Source of the DNA: Thermoleophilia bacterium
GTDB taxonomy: Bacteria; Actinomycetota; Thermoleophilia; Miltoncostaeales; Miltoncostaeaceae
Assembly: GCA_017882545.1 (NCBI GenBank)
Contig: JADGPG010000087.1
Coordinates: forward strand, 1-64,000
DNA: 64,000 nucleotides
Direction of reading: 5' to 3'
Part shown: positions 1 through 9,224 of the stretch, one piece after another
Layout: each line of letters begins with the position of its first letter
Position numbering within the stretch: the stretch's first letter is position 1
Made by a program: the position numbers and the translations under genes
The notes under the pieces: generated by a model
What the model saw: the letters and a program-made list of their open reading frames with translations, nothing else
Databases searched by the model: none
What the model was told of the DNA's origin: nothing

Positions 1-56
1 CACACGGACGACGACGGCGTTTGCCGTCGCTCGTCCGTGCTGGTGACGGGCGATCA

Positions 57-1187
57 CTATCCGGTGAACCCGCCCGGCGAGACGACCGCCCTAGCGCACG
101 CCCGAAAGCGAAACGCAAGCGATGCAGGCGGTACGCTGTTCGTAAAGGTGACGCGAGCGACAACGGTGCGAATCCCCGGAGTCGGCTTGACCAGCGCGGT
201 GAACGGCGCCCGACCGCGACGAGCGATCACGCGACCACCGACCGAGAACACGACACGTCGAATCCGGAGGCCTCGGACGGCAACGCGGAAGTTGCCCTTG
301 ACGCAAACGCTCGTACCGAACCGTGCGACCTGCCGAGCGACCCGCGCAGGAATCGTCGTCATGACCGCAGTGCCCGTGGGCCGAGCGCTCCCGGTTCCCC
401 CGCCGCCACCCGTTCCGCCTCCGCCCCCACCGGTCCCGCCCGGTGCACAATGCGCGGCGGTGATTCTGTCGTCAATCAGTGTGACCGCACCGTTGCGCGC
501 CAGGGCCCGCCCCGACAGCACGACGCCGCGATTTACCGAGATCGATGTCAGGGCGAGAATGTTGCCGGCGAACGCTGTTGTCGTGCCGAGCGTCGCGGAG
601 CTCCCCACCTGCCAGTAGACGTTGCAGGCGTGGGCTCCGTTGATGAGCCTCACGCGGCTCCCAGACGCCGTGGTCAGCGTCGATCCAGCCTGGAACACAA
701 AGACGGTGTTTGGATCTCCTTGGGCGTCGAGAGTAAGAACGCCGGTCAGCCCAAGCGACGACTTGGACTTGTAGACCCCGCCCGTCACGGTAAGTCCACC
801 GAGGTCGCCAGAGACCGCGAGGGGTGGCGTTCGCCCAGCGGCATCGACGTAGGCGACGGTGAGGTCGCTCTTGGCGTTGCCAGCCACGCCGTCGGCCTTA
901 TGGATCGTCCCGTTCACCTTGCCGGGCGGAAAGCCCGTGACCGCGGTGCCGGGACTCAGTCCGAGGTTGCCGTTGATCGTTGACGCACCGGTGTTTGTCA
1001 CCGTCGAGCCGGCCAGGACGGCAAAGCTTTCGGCCGTCCCGAGGCCAACTGGCGCCTGCGCCGAGAGCGCGGCGACGACGGGTACCGCCAATGCCGCGGC
1101 TCCCGCAACGACAACCAGCCCGACCCTCCGAGCCCGAGGTCTTGAGTACGACGACGAGCGAGGGCGCATTCGAGTTTTGAATAGCAC
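57..1187 (-). CDS. Secreted ice-binding-like protein (DUF3494 family) with Gly-rich linker and C-terminal Ig-like domain
   Basis: N-terminal signal/TM segment; LGTAESFAVLAGSTVTNTGASTINGNLGLSPGTAVTGFPPG... VFVFQAGSTLTTASGSRVRLINGAHACNVYWQVGSSATLGTTTAFAGNILA is the DUF3494 signature; GTG start preceded by AAGGAGG. Confidence 0.9.
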   Translation of the reverse strand: MLFKTRMRPRSSSYSRPRARRVGLVVVAGAAALAVPVVAALSAQAPVGLGTAESFAVLAGSTVTNTGASTINGNLGLSPGTAVTGFPPGKVNGTIHKADGVAGNAKSDLTVAYVDAAGRTPPLAVSGDLGGLTVTGGVYKSKSSLGLTGVLTLDAQGDPNTVFVFQAGSTLTTASGSRVRLINGAHACNVYWQVGSSATLGTTTAFAGNILALTSISVNRGVVLSGRALARNGAVTLIDDRITAAHCAPGGTGGGGGGTGGGGGTGSARPTGTAVMTTIPARVARQVARFGTSVCVKGNFRVAVRGLRIRRVVFSVGGRVIARRGRAPFTALVKPTPGIRTVVARVTFTNSVPPASLAFRFRACARAVVSPGGFTG

Positions 1188-1856
1188 GGCAGGGACCTCC
1201 TTGTCCCAACGCGCGACGAGCCTCGATGCTCATCCATGCGTTGCGTTGGTGCACCTCCAGAGGGTGTGTCACCTCCAGTTCGTGCGTCGATACATCACCG
1301 GGGTCGATGCGATCCCCAGCGCACGCACAAAACACATTTTTGCACTCGTGTCAAATGTCACAAAACGTGGTGACCAGATGCCTTCTCCACATCATCTCAA
1401 TCGATGCGGCGAAAGAGAGGCCAAAAACGCAATCCCAGGCCTTTCGCCGTCGCGCAGGCCGTTCGCTCTCCCCGCCTGCGGCGTTTGCGGGATGCGGGTC
1501 CGAGGCGATCCGGGGGGGGCACCGTCGACGGGTGCCACCTCGTCGACACCCGCCAACGTTTCGGCATGAGCTGAACCGCCCTCCTGGGCGACCTGCTGCG
1601 CTGGGGGGGCGGGCCCTTCAACCTGTTGGGGCCCGCCGCTCGCGCTCCGCGTCGCCCCGTCTGCGCGACGGCCCACGCCACCACTGGCGGCCGCCCCGGA
1701 TTCACGGGCGCGGGGTCTCGCAGCACGCGTCGCCACCCCGTGGCCGCGGAGCACGCGCACCGCGTCTGACCGCGGATCAACGGCCGCACAGCTGCTTGAC
1801 ATGGGACGCGGGCCCCTGCACCGTTGGGCAGCCACGGCCGACGCGAGGAGCCTCCG

Positions 1857-2126
1857 GTGCCGTTCATTCCGTTCGCAGCATCCGTCTTCCTCGCGGTCTT
1901 CGGGCTTGTCGCCGCAGTGACCGTCGCCGCGCCGCTCTGGGCATACGTGCCGATCCTCCTGGTCCCGGCCATCGGCGCGTCGATCGGGATCATCGTCTGC
2001 CTGGCATCGCGGACCGCGATTCCGGCGGAATCGCGCCGCAGGACGATCCTGTCGCTCGCGGGCGCGGCGATGGTCTTCGTCCTGCTGGCCGGAGCGGTCT
2101 GCGCGTTCCTCCTGATCGCGGCGTAA
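1857..2126 (+). CDS. Small multi-TM membrane protein
   Basis: Hydrophobic segments FAASVFLAVFGLVAAVTVAAPLW, ILSLAGAAMVFVLLAGAVCAFLLIAA; GTG start assumed. Confidence 0.5.
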   Translation: MPFIPFAASVFLAVFGLVAAVTVAAPLWAYVPILLVPAIGASIGIIVCLASRTAIPAESRRRTILSLAGAAMVFVLLAGAVCAFLLIAA

Positions 2127-2160
2127 CCGGGGGACACCCTGACCCCCCCGGCAGTCGTGC

Positions 2161-2727
2161 CTAGCCGAGCAGAGACGACGCGTACGACTCGACCTTGCTC
2201 AATGGCGCGCTCGCCACCAGCAAGACCGTTTTCGTGCCCTTGATCGCGTAGATCGCCTTCGCGTCGACGCTCCCGAACGTCGTCGACCCGGAATAGGCCG
2301 CATCGCCGATCCCGGATACCGCCTTCCCGCCGCCGTTGCCCAGGCCGCCGGACAGCGCTTGCAGCCGCGACCTCACGGCGCTCTCGGAGCCACTCGGCGC
2401 CACTGAATACGTCAGCAATACCCCACCCCGACCGCTTGCCGAATACGAGCACTCGATGCTCGATGAATCGGGCGTCAGGGTCTTCGTCAGTGTGAAGCTC
2501 GATCCGAGCGCAGCCGTCACCTGTGCGGCGGTCGGGCATGCCGAGGTTGACGCCGTTCCTCCACTCGAGGCGCCGGTCGAAGTTCCGGCGGACGATCCGC
2601 TCGTGGTGGTGCTCGATGCGACAGTGCTCGACGAGCTCGACGACGAGGACGAACTGCTGCCGCAGGCGGTCATCGCAACAGTTGCGCCGACGGCAACTAC
2701 GGCGAGTGCAAGGTGTGTCGGTCTCAC
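2161..2727 (-). CDS. Putative lipoprotein (Ser-rich linker after lipobox)
   Basis: Signal peptide with lipobox-like VAMTACGSSSSSSSSSS, conserved-looking globular part. Confidence 0.65.
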   Translation of the reverse strand: MRPTHLALAVVAVGATVAMTACGSSSSSSSSSSSTVASSTTTSGSSAGTSTGASSGGTASTSACPTAAQVTAALGSSFTLTKTLTPDSSSIECSYSASGRGGVLLTYSVAPSGSESAVRSRLQALSGGLGNGGGKAVSGIGDAAYSGSTTFGSVDAKAIYAIKGTKTVLLVASAPLSKVESYASSLLG

Positions 2728-2889
2728 GGGGCCTCCCGGTTCGGCGACGGCCGGGCGCCACACCACGACGGCGCGACACCCATTGACGCCAAATATCCCC
2801 CTGCAATCACAGGGGTTTTCGGGGCCAACGTACCAGAACGGGGCGCGTGCATGATCGCGACACCCACCGCGAGGGCACCCCGGCAGACA

Positions 2890-2923
2890 GTGACCCGCCG
2901 CCGCGGCCGCGGCGGCGGGTCAC
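2890..2923. terminator. 34-nt perfect palindrome, probable terminator of the His/Cys-rich gene
   Basis: gtgacccgccgccgcgg|ccgcggcggcgggtcac, exact self-complement, just downstream of the minus-strand ORF ending at 2940. Confidence 0.6.
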
Positions 2924-2939
2924 GCTCGCGACGCTCGGC

Positions 2940-3260
2940 CTACGAGCAGCGCCCGCGCGGCGCGGCCAGCACGCCCACGATCACGATGACAATCGCGATG
3001 ACTGCGAGAAGTGCCCCGCCCTTGCACGGGCATCCCCGGCCCGACCGGTGGCTCCCGCCGTGGCAACCGCACCGGCAGCCGTGATGGCAGCCCCCGCCAT
3101 GACCGTGATGACACGAGCAGTGCTCGTGGTGATGCTTGCGGCCGTGCCCACACGAGCCGTGTTCGTCGTCATGCTTGTGGCCGTGGCCGCAGCCGCACTG
3201 GCCCTCGGCCGCCTCGTCAGGACCGTCGGAATGACCGGCTTCCGGTTCGGGTGCGCTCAT
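2940..3260 (-). CDS. His/Cys-rich small protein with C-terminal TM (putative metal-binding, tail-anchored)
   Basis: 106 aa, about 17 His and 12 Cys by hand count, C-terminal ALLAVIAIVIVIVGVLAA; start ATG preceded by GAAGGAGATCCATCG. Confidence 0.75.
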   Translation of the reverse strand: MSAPEPEAGHSDGPDEAAEGQCGCGHGHKHDDEHGSCGHGRKHHHEHCSCHHGHGGGCHHGCRCGCHGGSHRSGRGCPCKGGALLAVIAIVIVIVGVLAAPRGRCS

Positions 3261-3299
3261 CGATGGATCTCCTTCGGGCGGGACAATGAGATCCAGAGT

Positions 3300-4250
3300 A
3301 GCGCGATCCCCAGGTCCCACGCCGACGCCGACGCTGGCGGACGTCGGGCGGGCCGCCTAGCCTTCAGACACCGCGACGATCGGGACGCTATTCCACCGCA
3401 CGACTCCAGCCGCTCCCCCGGGCGCACCGCACCACGCCGACTGCTGCTTGTCGGCGCCGCTGTCGTGACTGCGGGAATCGTCGGCGCCGCGGTACTCGCG
3501 TCCGCGGGGACCCACCGCCCCGCTCTGGTCCCCACGACACCAACAGCGACGCCGCGCTCGTTGACGTCGGCCCGCCTGCGTCCGATCGTCTACATCCAAG
3601 CCGGTCACCAGCCCCCCGGCGAGCCGGGGTATACCGCCCAGACGGGCGCCAGCGGCGGGCCGTTCGGAACCGAGGTCGCATTCAACGTGCGACTCGCCCG
3701 GGCGCTGTCGGCGCGTCTTCGGGCGTCCGGGGTGATCGTGCGTCAGACGCCGGCGAAAGTCACCCCCTGGGGAGCCCGAGGCGCCGTCTTCATCAGCCTG
3801 CACTTCGATGCCGCCGGCGGGAGCGCGGGGATCGGGTACGCAGTTCACCAGCGCGGTCGCGGCGAGAACTACTACCAAGGTGAGGGCTCGGGCACCGCCC
3901 GTCCCGTGCCCTACCCCAACTCGGCACCCCACCGCAAGGCGACCGCGGTCACGACGGCTGTCCAGCAGAGCTCCCTGCGGCTCGCGCGCGACCTCGCCGC
4001 CACGTTCGGTCCGATCCATACCCGCGCCAACGGCGCCCGCGGGCGGTTCCGGGGTGTCGAACCCGGCGCGCGCGGCAACGTCCGCATGCAGTTCTTCTAC
4101 GGCTACTACCGCGTCAATACACGGGCGCGGGTGCTCATCGAGTGCGGTGCGGCAGACCTCGACTCCGCTTTTCTGGGGCGCGTAAGTTTGATCGCCGGTG
4201 CAATCGACAAGGGCCTTGTCGCCTATCTGCATCAGACCAAGCAACTCTGA
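3300..4250 (+). CDS. N-acetylmuramoyl-L-alanine amidase-like secreted protein (start uncertain)
   Basis: TM segment LLLVGAAVVTAGIVGAAVLAS, then VYIQAGHQPPGEPGY...FGTEVAFNVRLARALSARLR...FISLHFDA...VLIECGAADLDSA, an Amidase_3-like layout; no clear ATG in frame. Confidence 0.65.
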   Translation, partial: SAIPRSHADADAGGRRAGRLAFRHRDDRDAIPPHDSSRSPGRTAPRRLLLVGAAVVTAGIVGAAVLASAGTHRPALVPTTPTATPRSLTSARLRPIVYIQAGHQPPGEPGYTAQTGASGGPFGTEVAFNVRLARALSARLRASGVIVRQTPAKVTPWGARGAVFISLHFDAAGGSAGIGYAVHQRGRGENYYQGEGSGTARPVPYPNSAPHRKATAVTTAVQQSSLRLARDLAATFGPIHTRANGARGRFRGVEPGARGNVRMQFFYGYYRVNTRARVLIECGAADLDSAFLGRVSLIAGAIDKGLVAYLHQTKQL

Positions 4251-4381
4251 TGTAATCCACCGCTGCGATGCACCCACATCGCGCCATCTGGCCGCCCACC
4301 GGCCCTATTGTTACGGGACCGTGCTGCCGAGGTGACCGCCGTGTCGGTCGCGGCGCCACCAACCCCGATGGAGCCGTCCCG

Positions 4382-5827
4382 ATGGGAATCCGAGGTCTTG
4401 TCGCTACCGTGTTTGTCGCCGCCCTCGCCTCGGCGACGGCCGGCGTCGGTGTCGCCACCGCCGCGGGGACCTCACCCTCACGCAACATCATCCAGCAGCC
4501 CGGGCCGGGCGGGGTCACGCCGCTGATCATCGGCGGCCATGATGCACGCGCCGCCACGTGGCCGTACCTGGCATCGGTGATCAGCACGGAAGGTCTCTGC
4601 ACCGGAGAGCTCGTGGGCGCGCGGTGGATCCTCACCGCACGGCATTGCGTCACGTCCTCCACCGGGGCGGTGTTCTCTGCCGCAAGCATGCGCATCGCCA
4701 TCGGTGTCGGACCCCTGCTCAGCCGCCGCAGCTGGCTGATACCCGTGCGCATCGTCTCGTTCCCGGGATATCACCCTGTGACCAGCACGGGTGATCTGGC
4801 GCTCATCGAGCTTCCCGCACCGACCACCCGCCAGACCGTCGAGCTCGCGTCGACGAGTCCGGACCCCACCCAAAGCGTGCCGGCACGCATTGCCGGTTGG
4901 GGGCTGACCAGCGACAACGCAACGACCACGCCCAACTTCCCTCAGGAAGCATCGACGATGGTCTGGCCGCAAACGTACTGCTCGCAGTCCGAACCGTCGG
5001 TGTACGACACGGCGACGGAGATCTGTGCGGGCGGCCCCGATCCGACCCAGACCCGCCAGTACCCGTCGGTCTGCAACGGTGACTCCGGCGGGCCGCTCAC
5101 CGTGCCGGGCAGTGGCGGTCCGTGGACGGACCGGCTTGTCGGCATCACCGACTTCGGTTCGGACGCCGGCTGCGACGCCGCACCGAACGCGTTCCAGAGC
5201 ATTCCGGCGCACCTGGGCTGGATTCTGCGCACGACCGGGATCGGCACCGTCCCGATCCTGCGCGCCCACCAAACCGCGGCGGGCCACTCCAACGCCGTGA
5301 TCACGGTCTCCCTGCGGGCATCACAGGCACGAACGACGGTCCTGATCATCGGCCCGAACGGGCAGGCGATCGCCTCCCGCCGCGTGCAGGCATGGCACCA
5401 AAGGCCGCTGCGGATCACCGTCGCCGGGCTTGTCCCAGGCCTGACGGTCCGCGGATACCGGGTCATCACCGCCAACGCCTACGGCACCTCACGGGCGATC
5501 GGCGTGGTACTTGTGACACACCCGGTCCCGTGCGTGCTCGCCGCGCATGGCGCGTGCCCGGCCCGCAATTTGACGGGGCGCAACCTGTCGGGGCGCAACC
5601 TTGCCGGGACCGATCTCCGCGCCGCAAACCTCGCCCACGCACGGCTGGTCGGAACACGCCTGGCGCGAGCGCGCCTGACGTTCGCCAACCTTACCGGCGC
5701 CAATCTCACCGGCGCGACGCTGGCAGGCGCCCAGCTATCGGGGGTTGTCTGGTCCCACACCACCTGCCCCGACGCCACCGACAGTTCCACGAACACGACG
5801 GCGCCGCCCAGCTGCGTCGGGCACTGA
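4382..5827 (+). CDS. Secreted trypsin-like (S1) serine protease with C-terminal pentapeptide-repeat region
   Basis: Signal peptide, IIGGHDA activation site, TARHCV, DLALIEL, CNGDSGGPL triad motifs; C-terminal NLTGRNLSGRNLAGTDLRAANLAHARL...ANLTGANLTGATLAGAQL. Confidence 0.88.
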   Translation: MGIRGLVATVFVAALASATAGVGVATAAGTSPSRNIIQQPGPGGVTPLIIGGHDARAATWPYLASVISTEGLCTGELVGARWILTARHCVTSSTGAVFSAASMRIAIGVGPLLSRRSWLIPVRIVSFPGYHPVTSTGDLALIELPAPTTRQTVELASTSPDPTQSVPARIAGWGLTSDNATTTPNFPQEASTMVWPQTYCSQSEPSVYDTATEICAGGPDPTQTRQYPSVCNGDSGGPLTVPGSGGPWTDRLVGITDFGSDAGCDAAPNAFQSIPAHLGWILRTTGIGTVPILRAHQTAAGHSNAVITVSLRASQARTTVLIIGPNGQAIASRRVQAWHQRPLRITVAGLVPGLTVRGYRVITANAYGTSRAIGVVLVTHPVPCVLAAHGACPARNLTGRNLSGRNLAGTDLRAANLAHARLVGTRLARARLTFANLTGANLTGATLAGAQLSGVVWSHTTCPDATDSSTNTTAPPSCVGH

Positions 5828-5839
5828 CCGGAGCGCGCG

Positions 5840-6265
5840 ATGAATGACGGCCGCCGCTCACCCCGATGGTCCCGCGCGACGCTTGCGGTCGTCGCCGCGG
5901 TCGGCGTCGCGCTGGTCGCCAGTGGTTGCGGATCGTCGTCATCCTCGTCGACGACGACATCGGCCGAGCTTCAGGTCACGCTCAATCAGTCTGGCGGTAC
6001 CGGGCCCGTTCAAACGTGGAGGGTCACCTGTCCGAGTGCGCCCCACGGTGTCGCATGCGCCAAGTTGATCGCCACGCCCGACGCATTCACGCCCCATCCC
6101 GCTGACTCCGCGTGCACGATGATCTACGGCGGGCCGCAGGTGCTGACCGTCGACGGGCACGTCGGTGACCGCCAGGTGAGCTACACGACCGGCCGGGGCA
6201 ACGGCTGCGAGATCGCAGATTTTGCGCGCGACATCGCGCTTGTCGCCCCGTTCCGGCGCGCCTGA
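5840..6265 (+). CDS. Lipoprotein resembling subtilisin-inhibitor (SSI) family
   Basis: Lipobox VALVASGCGSS; CPSAPHGVACAKL...ADSACTMIYGGPQVLTVDGHVGDRQVSYTTGRGNGCEIADFARDIALV matches SSI-like layout including NGCEI. Confidence 0.75.
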   Translation: MNDGRRSPRWSRATLAVVAAVGVALVASGCGSSSSSSTTTSAELQVTLNQSGGTGPVQTWRVTCPSAPHGVACAKLIATPDAFTPHPADSACTMIYGGPQVLTVDGHVGDRQVSYTTGRGNGCEIADFARDIALVAPFRRA

Positions 6266-6274
6266 GCCCGACCG

Positions 6275-6700
6275 ATGGCCCGCCCAGGCCTCAGTCCGGC
6301 CGACGTCGCCGGCCACATCGCCACACGCGGAAACTGGACGTACTCTCGCTCGGGTGGACCGGGCGGCCAGCGGCGCGACCACGTCGCCACCGAAGCCCGG
6401 CTGGAGGTGACCACCGACGCGCTCGTTGGACTCCCGGAACCGGTGGTGCGGCGGCTGGTGCGGGGGCTTGGGCTCAGCGACCGCCCGCTACGGCTGCGGT
6501 CCGGCACCGAACGCCTACGTGAGCACAACCGTGAGCGCGTGCTTGCCCGCCTGACCGCTCGTGTCGCTCAGGCGCTCGCTCCCGCGCCGCCGTCACGTCG
6601 GGCGACGCGCCCCTCGCGAGCGGCCGTCGAGCGCCGCCTGTCCGGCAAACGCCGCCGGGCGGCCACCAAGGCGAAACGGGGAACGCCGGACCCCGACTGA
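6275..6700 (+). CDS. RF-1 domain peptidyl-tRNA hydrolase (ArfB-like)
   Basis: YSRSGGPGGQRRDHVATEARL GGQ motif; basic C-terminal tail SRAAVERRLSGKRRRAATKAKRG. Confidence 0.82.
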   Translation: MARPGLSPADVAGHIATRGNWTYSRSGGPGGQRRDHVATEARLEVTTDALVGLPEPVVRRLVRGLGLSDRPLRLRSGTERLREHNRERVLARLTARVAQALAPAPPSRRATRPSRAAVERRLSGKRRRAATKAKRGTPDPD

Positions 6701-6709
6701 CCGACGCGA

Positions 6710-7660
6710 TCACGTTGTGAGGTTGACCCCGAACCCGCGGACCCGCAGGTCGCCCAACATCGCCTCAAGCGCGGCCCCATGCCCGCTGAACGCCCAGCTT
6801 GAGAAGTCGACGGTGGCATTCCACAGGCGCTGGTGGAACAGCGTCGACACCGACCATGGCGGCAGATGCGTCTCGCCGCGCCCGATGCCGACCATGATCT
6901 TTGGTGGTCGCGCCTGGCGGTAGAAGCTGCCAGAGCTCGGAAAATCGCCGAATTGGTCGGCGTAGGAATCGGAGATGAACACCGGCTTCGGGTTTGCATG
7001 CACGAATGCCCGACCGCTGTTGACGGGCGTGCGACCGCCCGAGAAGATCAGGTAGGCATCGATCCGGTTGTCACGGTAGCGGCGATTGAAGGCCATGTCG
7101 GCGACAGTGCACCCGCCGTCGCTATGGCCGGCGAGGGCGATCCGAGCCCGGTCGGGCACCACACGCAGGCGACTGGCAAGCACATCAGTGAGCACCACCG
7201 GGAGGTCTCCGGCCTGGCGCATGCTGGCGGCCCCCTGCGGCAGGAGGCCGGGTCCGCGCGCCATCCCGGGGCTCGTCGGCGCGATCACCAGAAACCCGGC
7301 CGACGCCCAGCCGCGCAGCATGGCCGCGTAGACGCGCGGGTTGCTATGCCAACCGTGGGCGAACTCCATGACCGGGACGACGACGCCCGCGGAGACCTTG
7401 GGCGTCACAATCATCGTCGGCAGTATCCGCGCGCCCCGCCGATAGGTGACCCAGCGCGTGCTCGTACGAAAGTTGTGGACGTGCGACAGCGTCAGCACGA
7501 CCGGCGGCTTTGAGGTCGATCCGGCGCCATCGGCGACGGTCGCCGGGCCGGCGGCCGTCGCGGCGGCGATGGTCGCGGCCACCGCCACCGCAAGCCGTAC
7601 CCGGCGGCGGCGTGCCCCGCGCGGAGCCGTCCCGGACGATTGCGTACATCCCTGTGACAT
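6710..7660 (-). CDS. Secreted alpha/beta hydrolase (PAF-acetylhydrolase/PETase-like fold)
   Basis: Signal peptide; VVPVMEFAHGWHSNPRVYAAMLRGWASAGFLVIAP and RIALAGHSDGGCTV nucleophile elbow. Confidence 0.78.
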   Translation of the reverse strand: MSQGCTQSSGTAPRGARRRRVRLAVAVAATIAAATAAGPATVADGAGSTSKPPVVLTLSHVHNFRTSTRWVTYRRGARILPTMIVTPKVSAGVVVPVMEFAHGWHSNPRVYAAMLRGWASAGFLVIAPTSPGMARGPGLLPQGAASMRQAGDLPVVLTDVLASRLRVVPDRARIALAGHSDGGCTVADMAFNRRYRDNRIDAYLIFSGGRTPVNSGRAFVHANPKPVFISDSYADQFGDFPSSGSFYRQARPPKIMVGIGRGETHLPPWSVSTLFHQRLWNATVDFSSWAFSGHGAALEAMLGDLRVRGFGVNLTT

Positions 7661-8121
7661 GGGGGCTCCGATCCGAGGATGCTTCACGGCGTGCTATGGC
7701 GGGTCGTGGCAATCGCCTAGGAGCCTGCCGGAGACTCGGCCCCATGGCAACCATCTCGACACTCGCCGATCACACCGGTTCACCGCCGCGACTCGCACAG
7801 CCGACCCACCTGGTCCGCATCGCGGTCGCCGTCCCGGTGATGCTGATGGCACTCATCGGCGCCGGGGCAGGGTCGTCTGAGGGCCTGCATCCGTTGGGAC
7901 GGGCTCGGGTGGCGGGTCCGGCGGAGCTCCGGGGGCGCCGCCCTCCGGGACGACCGGCACGGCGCGATTCCCGAGCCGATCGCGCGGATACGGTGCGCCG
8001 CGGTCCGCAGGTGCCACCGGCTCGGGCCGGGCCCCCGGACAATTGGGCGCCACGGGTATCCAGACGCCGCCCGCGGGGTACCCCGGCGCGTCCGGTTGAC
8101 CCGGCCGGCGGCCGCGGTGCA

Positions 8122-8628
8122 CTAGGTCGTCGTCGTCACCGGGACGCTCGTGACGGCGGGGCATGCGGCCCCGTCGTCAGCGCCGGGAAGTCGACCGAGA
8201 AGCGACACGAGCTGATCCAGTTCGGCGCCCGAGAAGCGCTCGCCAAACAGCGCCACCAGACCCGCCAGGTGCGTCTGGGCGGTCGCACGGAGCACGTCGC
8301 GTCCGCTGTCGGTGATCACGGCATACGTCACGCGATGGTCGCTCGTGCAGCGGTGCTTGCCGACCAGCCCGGACTGCTCTAGCCCCTCCAACAGGCGCGT
8401 TATCCCGGACGGCGTCACGCCCACCGCATGCGCCAGGTCGATTCGGCGCATGCGACCCTCGGAGGCGTCGGCGAGCCGCCGCAGCACCTCAAAGTCGGTC
8501 ACCGTGATACTGCCGGAGGCCTGAAGCTCCTGGTTGAAGGCGCGTTCCATCGCCGCGTGAGCGTTGGACAGGCGCACGAAGGCGGTCAGCGCGTTGGGAA
8601 CGTGGTCGGTCAAAACTTGATTACTCAA
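8122..8628 (-). CDS. MarR-family transcriptional regulator
   Basis: ITVTDFEVLRRLADASEGRMRRIDLAHAVGVTPSGITRLLEGLEQSGLVGKHRCTSDHRVTYAVITDSGR winged helix. Confidence 0.88.
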   Translation of the reverse strand: MSNQVLTDHVPNALTAFVRLSNAHAAMERAFNQELQASGSITVTDFEVLRRLADASEGRMRRIDLAHAVGVTPSGITRLLEGLEQSGLVGKHRCTSDHRVTYAVITDSGRDVLRATAQTHLAGLVALFGERFSGAELDQLVSLLGRLPGADDGAACPAVTSVPVTTTT

Positions 8629-8686
8629 TCATTGCTCGATATTCTCTTTGCGTACTCAACTATATCCCAAAGGGAGCCCCGTGACT

Positions 8687-9220
8687 ATGAGCAATTCCAT
8701 TCCGGTAGGTACCTGGACCAGTGACAAGGTCCACAGCACGTTTGATTTCTCCGCCCGTCACATGGTCGTCGCGACCTACCACGGCAAGCTCAAGGACTTT
8801 GATACAACACTCGTCGGCAACGCGGACGGGACCGCATCCCTCACCGCCGCGGCCCGCGTCGGGAGCGTCGAGACGGCCGAGGACAACCTGACGGGCCACC
8901 TGCTGTCGCCGGACTTCTTTGACGCCGAGCAGTACCCCGAGGTCACCTTTACCTCATCGGACATCACGCGTGACGGGGACCACGTCGTGGTGCGCGGCGA
9001 GTTGACCGCAAAGGGCATTACCAAGGACGTCACCCTGCACGGGGAGATCGCCGGCCCGTCGACCGGTTTCGAGGGCGCGGAACTCCTCGGGCTGACGCTC
9101 GAGGGAACGATCGACCGCCGTGATTTCAACATGGTCTGGAATGCCACCCTCCCGACCGGCGGCCTCGTCCTGGGTCACGACGTGAAGCTCGTCGCGAGCC
9201 TCGAGCTGGCCAAGGTCTAA
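8687..9220 (+). CDS. YceI family protein
   Basis: WTSDKVHSTFDFSARHMVVATYHGKLKDFDTTL... FFDAEQYPEVTFTSSDI... RRDFNMVWNATLPTGGLVLGHDVKL. Confidence 0.92.
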   Translation: MSNSIPVGTWTSDKVHSTFDFSARHMVVATYHGKLKDFDTTLVGNADGTASLTAAARVGSVETAEDNLTGHLLSPDFFDAEQYPEVTFTSSDITRDGDHVVVRGELTAKGITKDVTLHGEIAGPSTGFEGAELLGLTLEGTIDRRDFNMVWNATLPTGGLVLGHDVKLVASLELAKV

Positions 9221-9224
9221 TCAG

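Noticed and set aside
21-983. 320-aa plus-strand ORF opposite the DUF3494 gene
   Set aside because: Arg/Pro-rich shadow ORF typical of high-GC antisense; the minus frame has clear family signature and SD
1397-2806. 469-aa minus-strand ORF spanning several genes
   Set aside because: Composition is Arg-rich and unstructured, covers the small membrane protein and lipoprotein genes in another frame
7690-8110. Possible small gene or remnant starting MATISTLADHTGSPPRLAQPTHLVRIAVAVPVMLMALIGAG
   Set aside because: Only the first ~50 residues look protein-like and the frame then becomes Arg/Pro noise; cannot distinguish a remnant from chance
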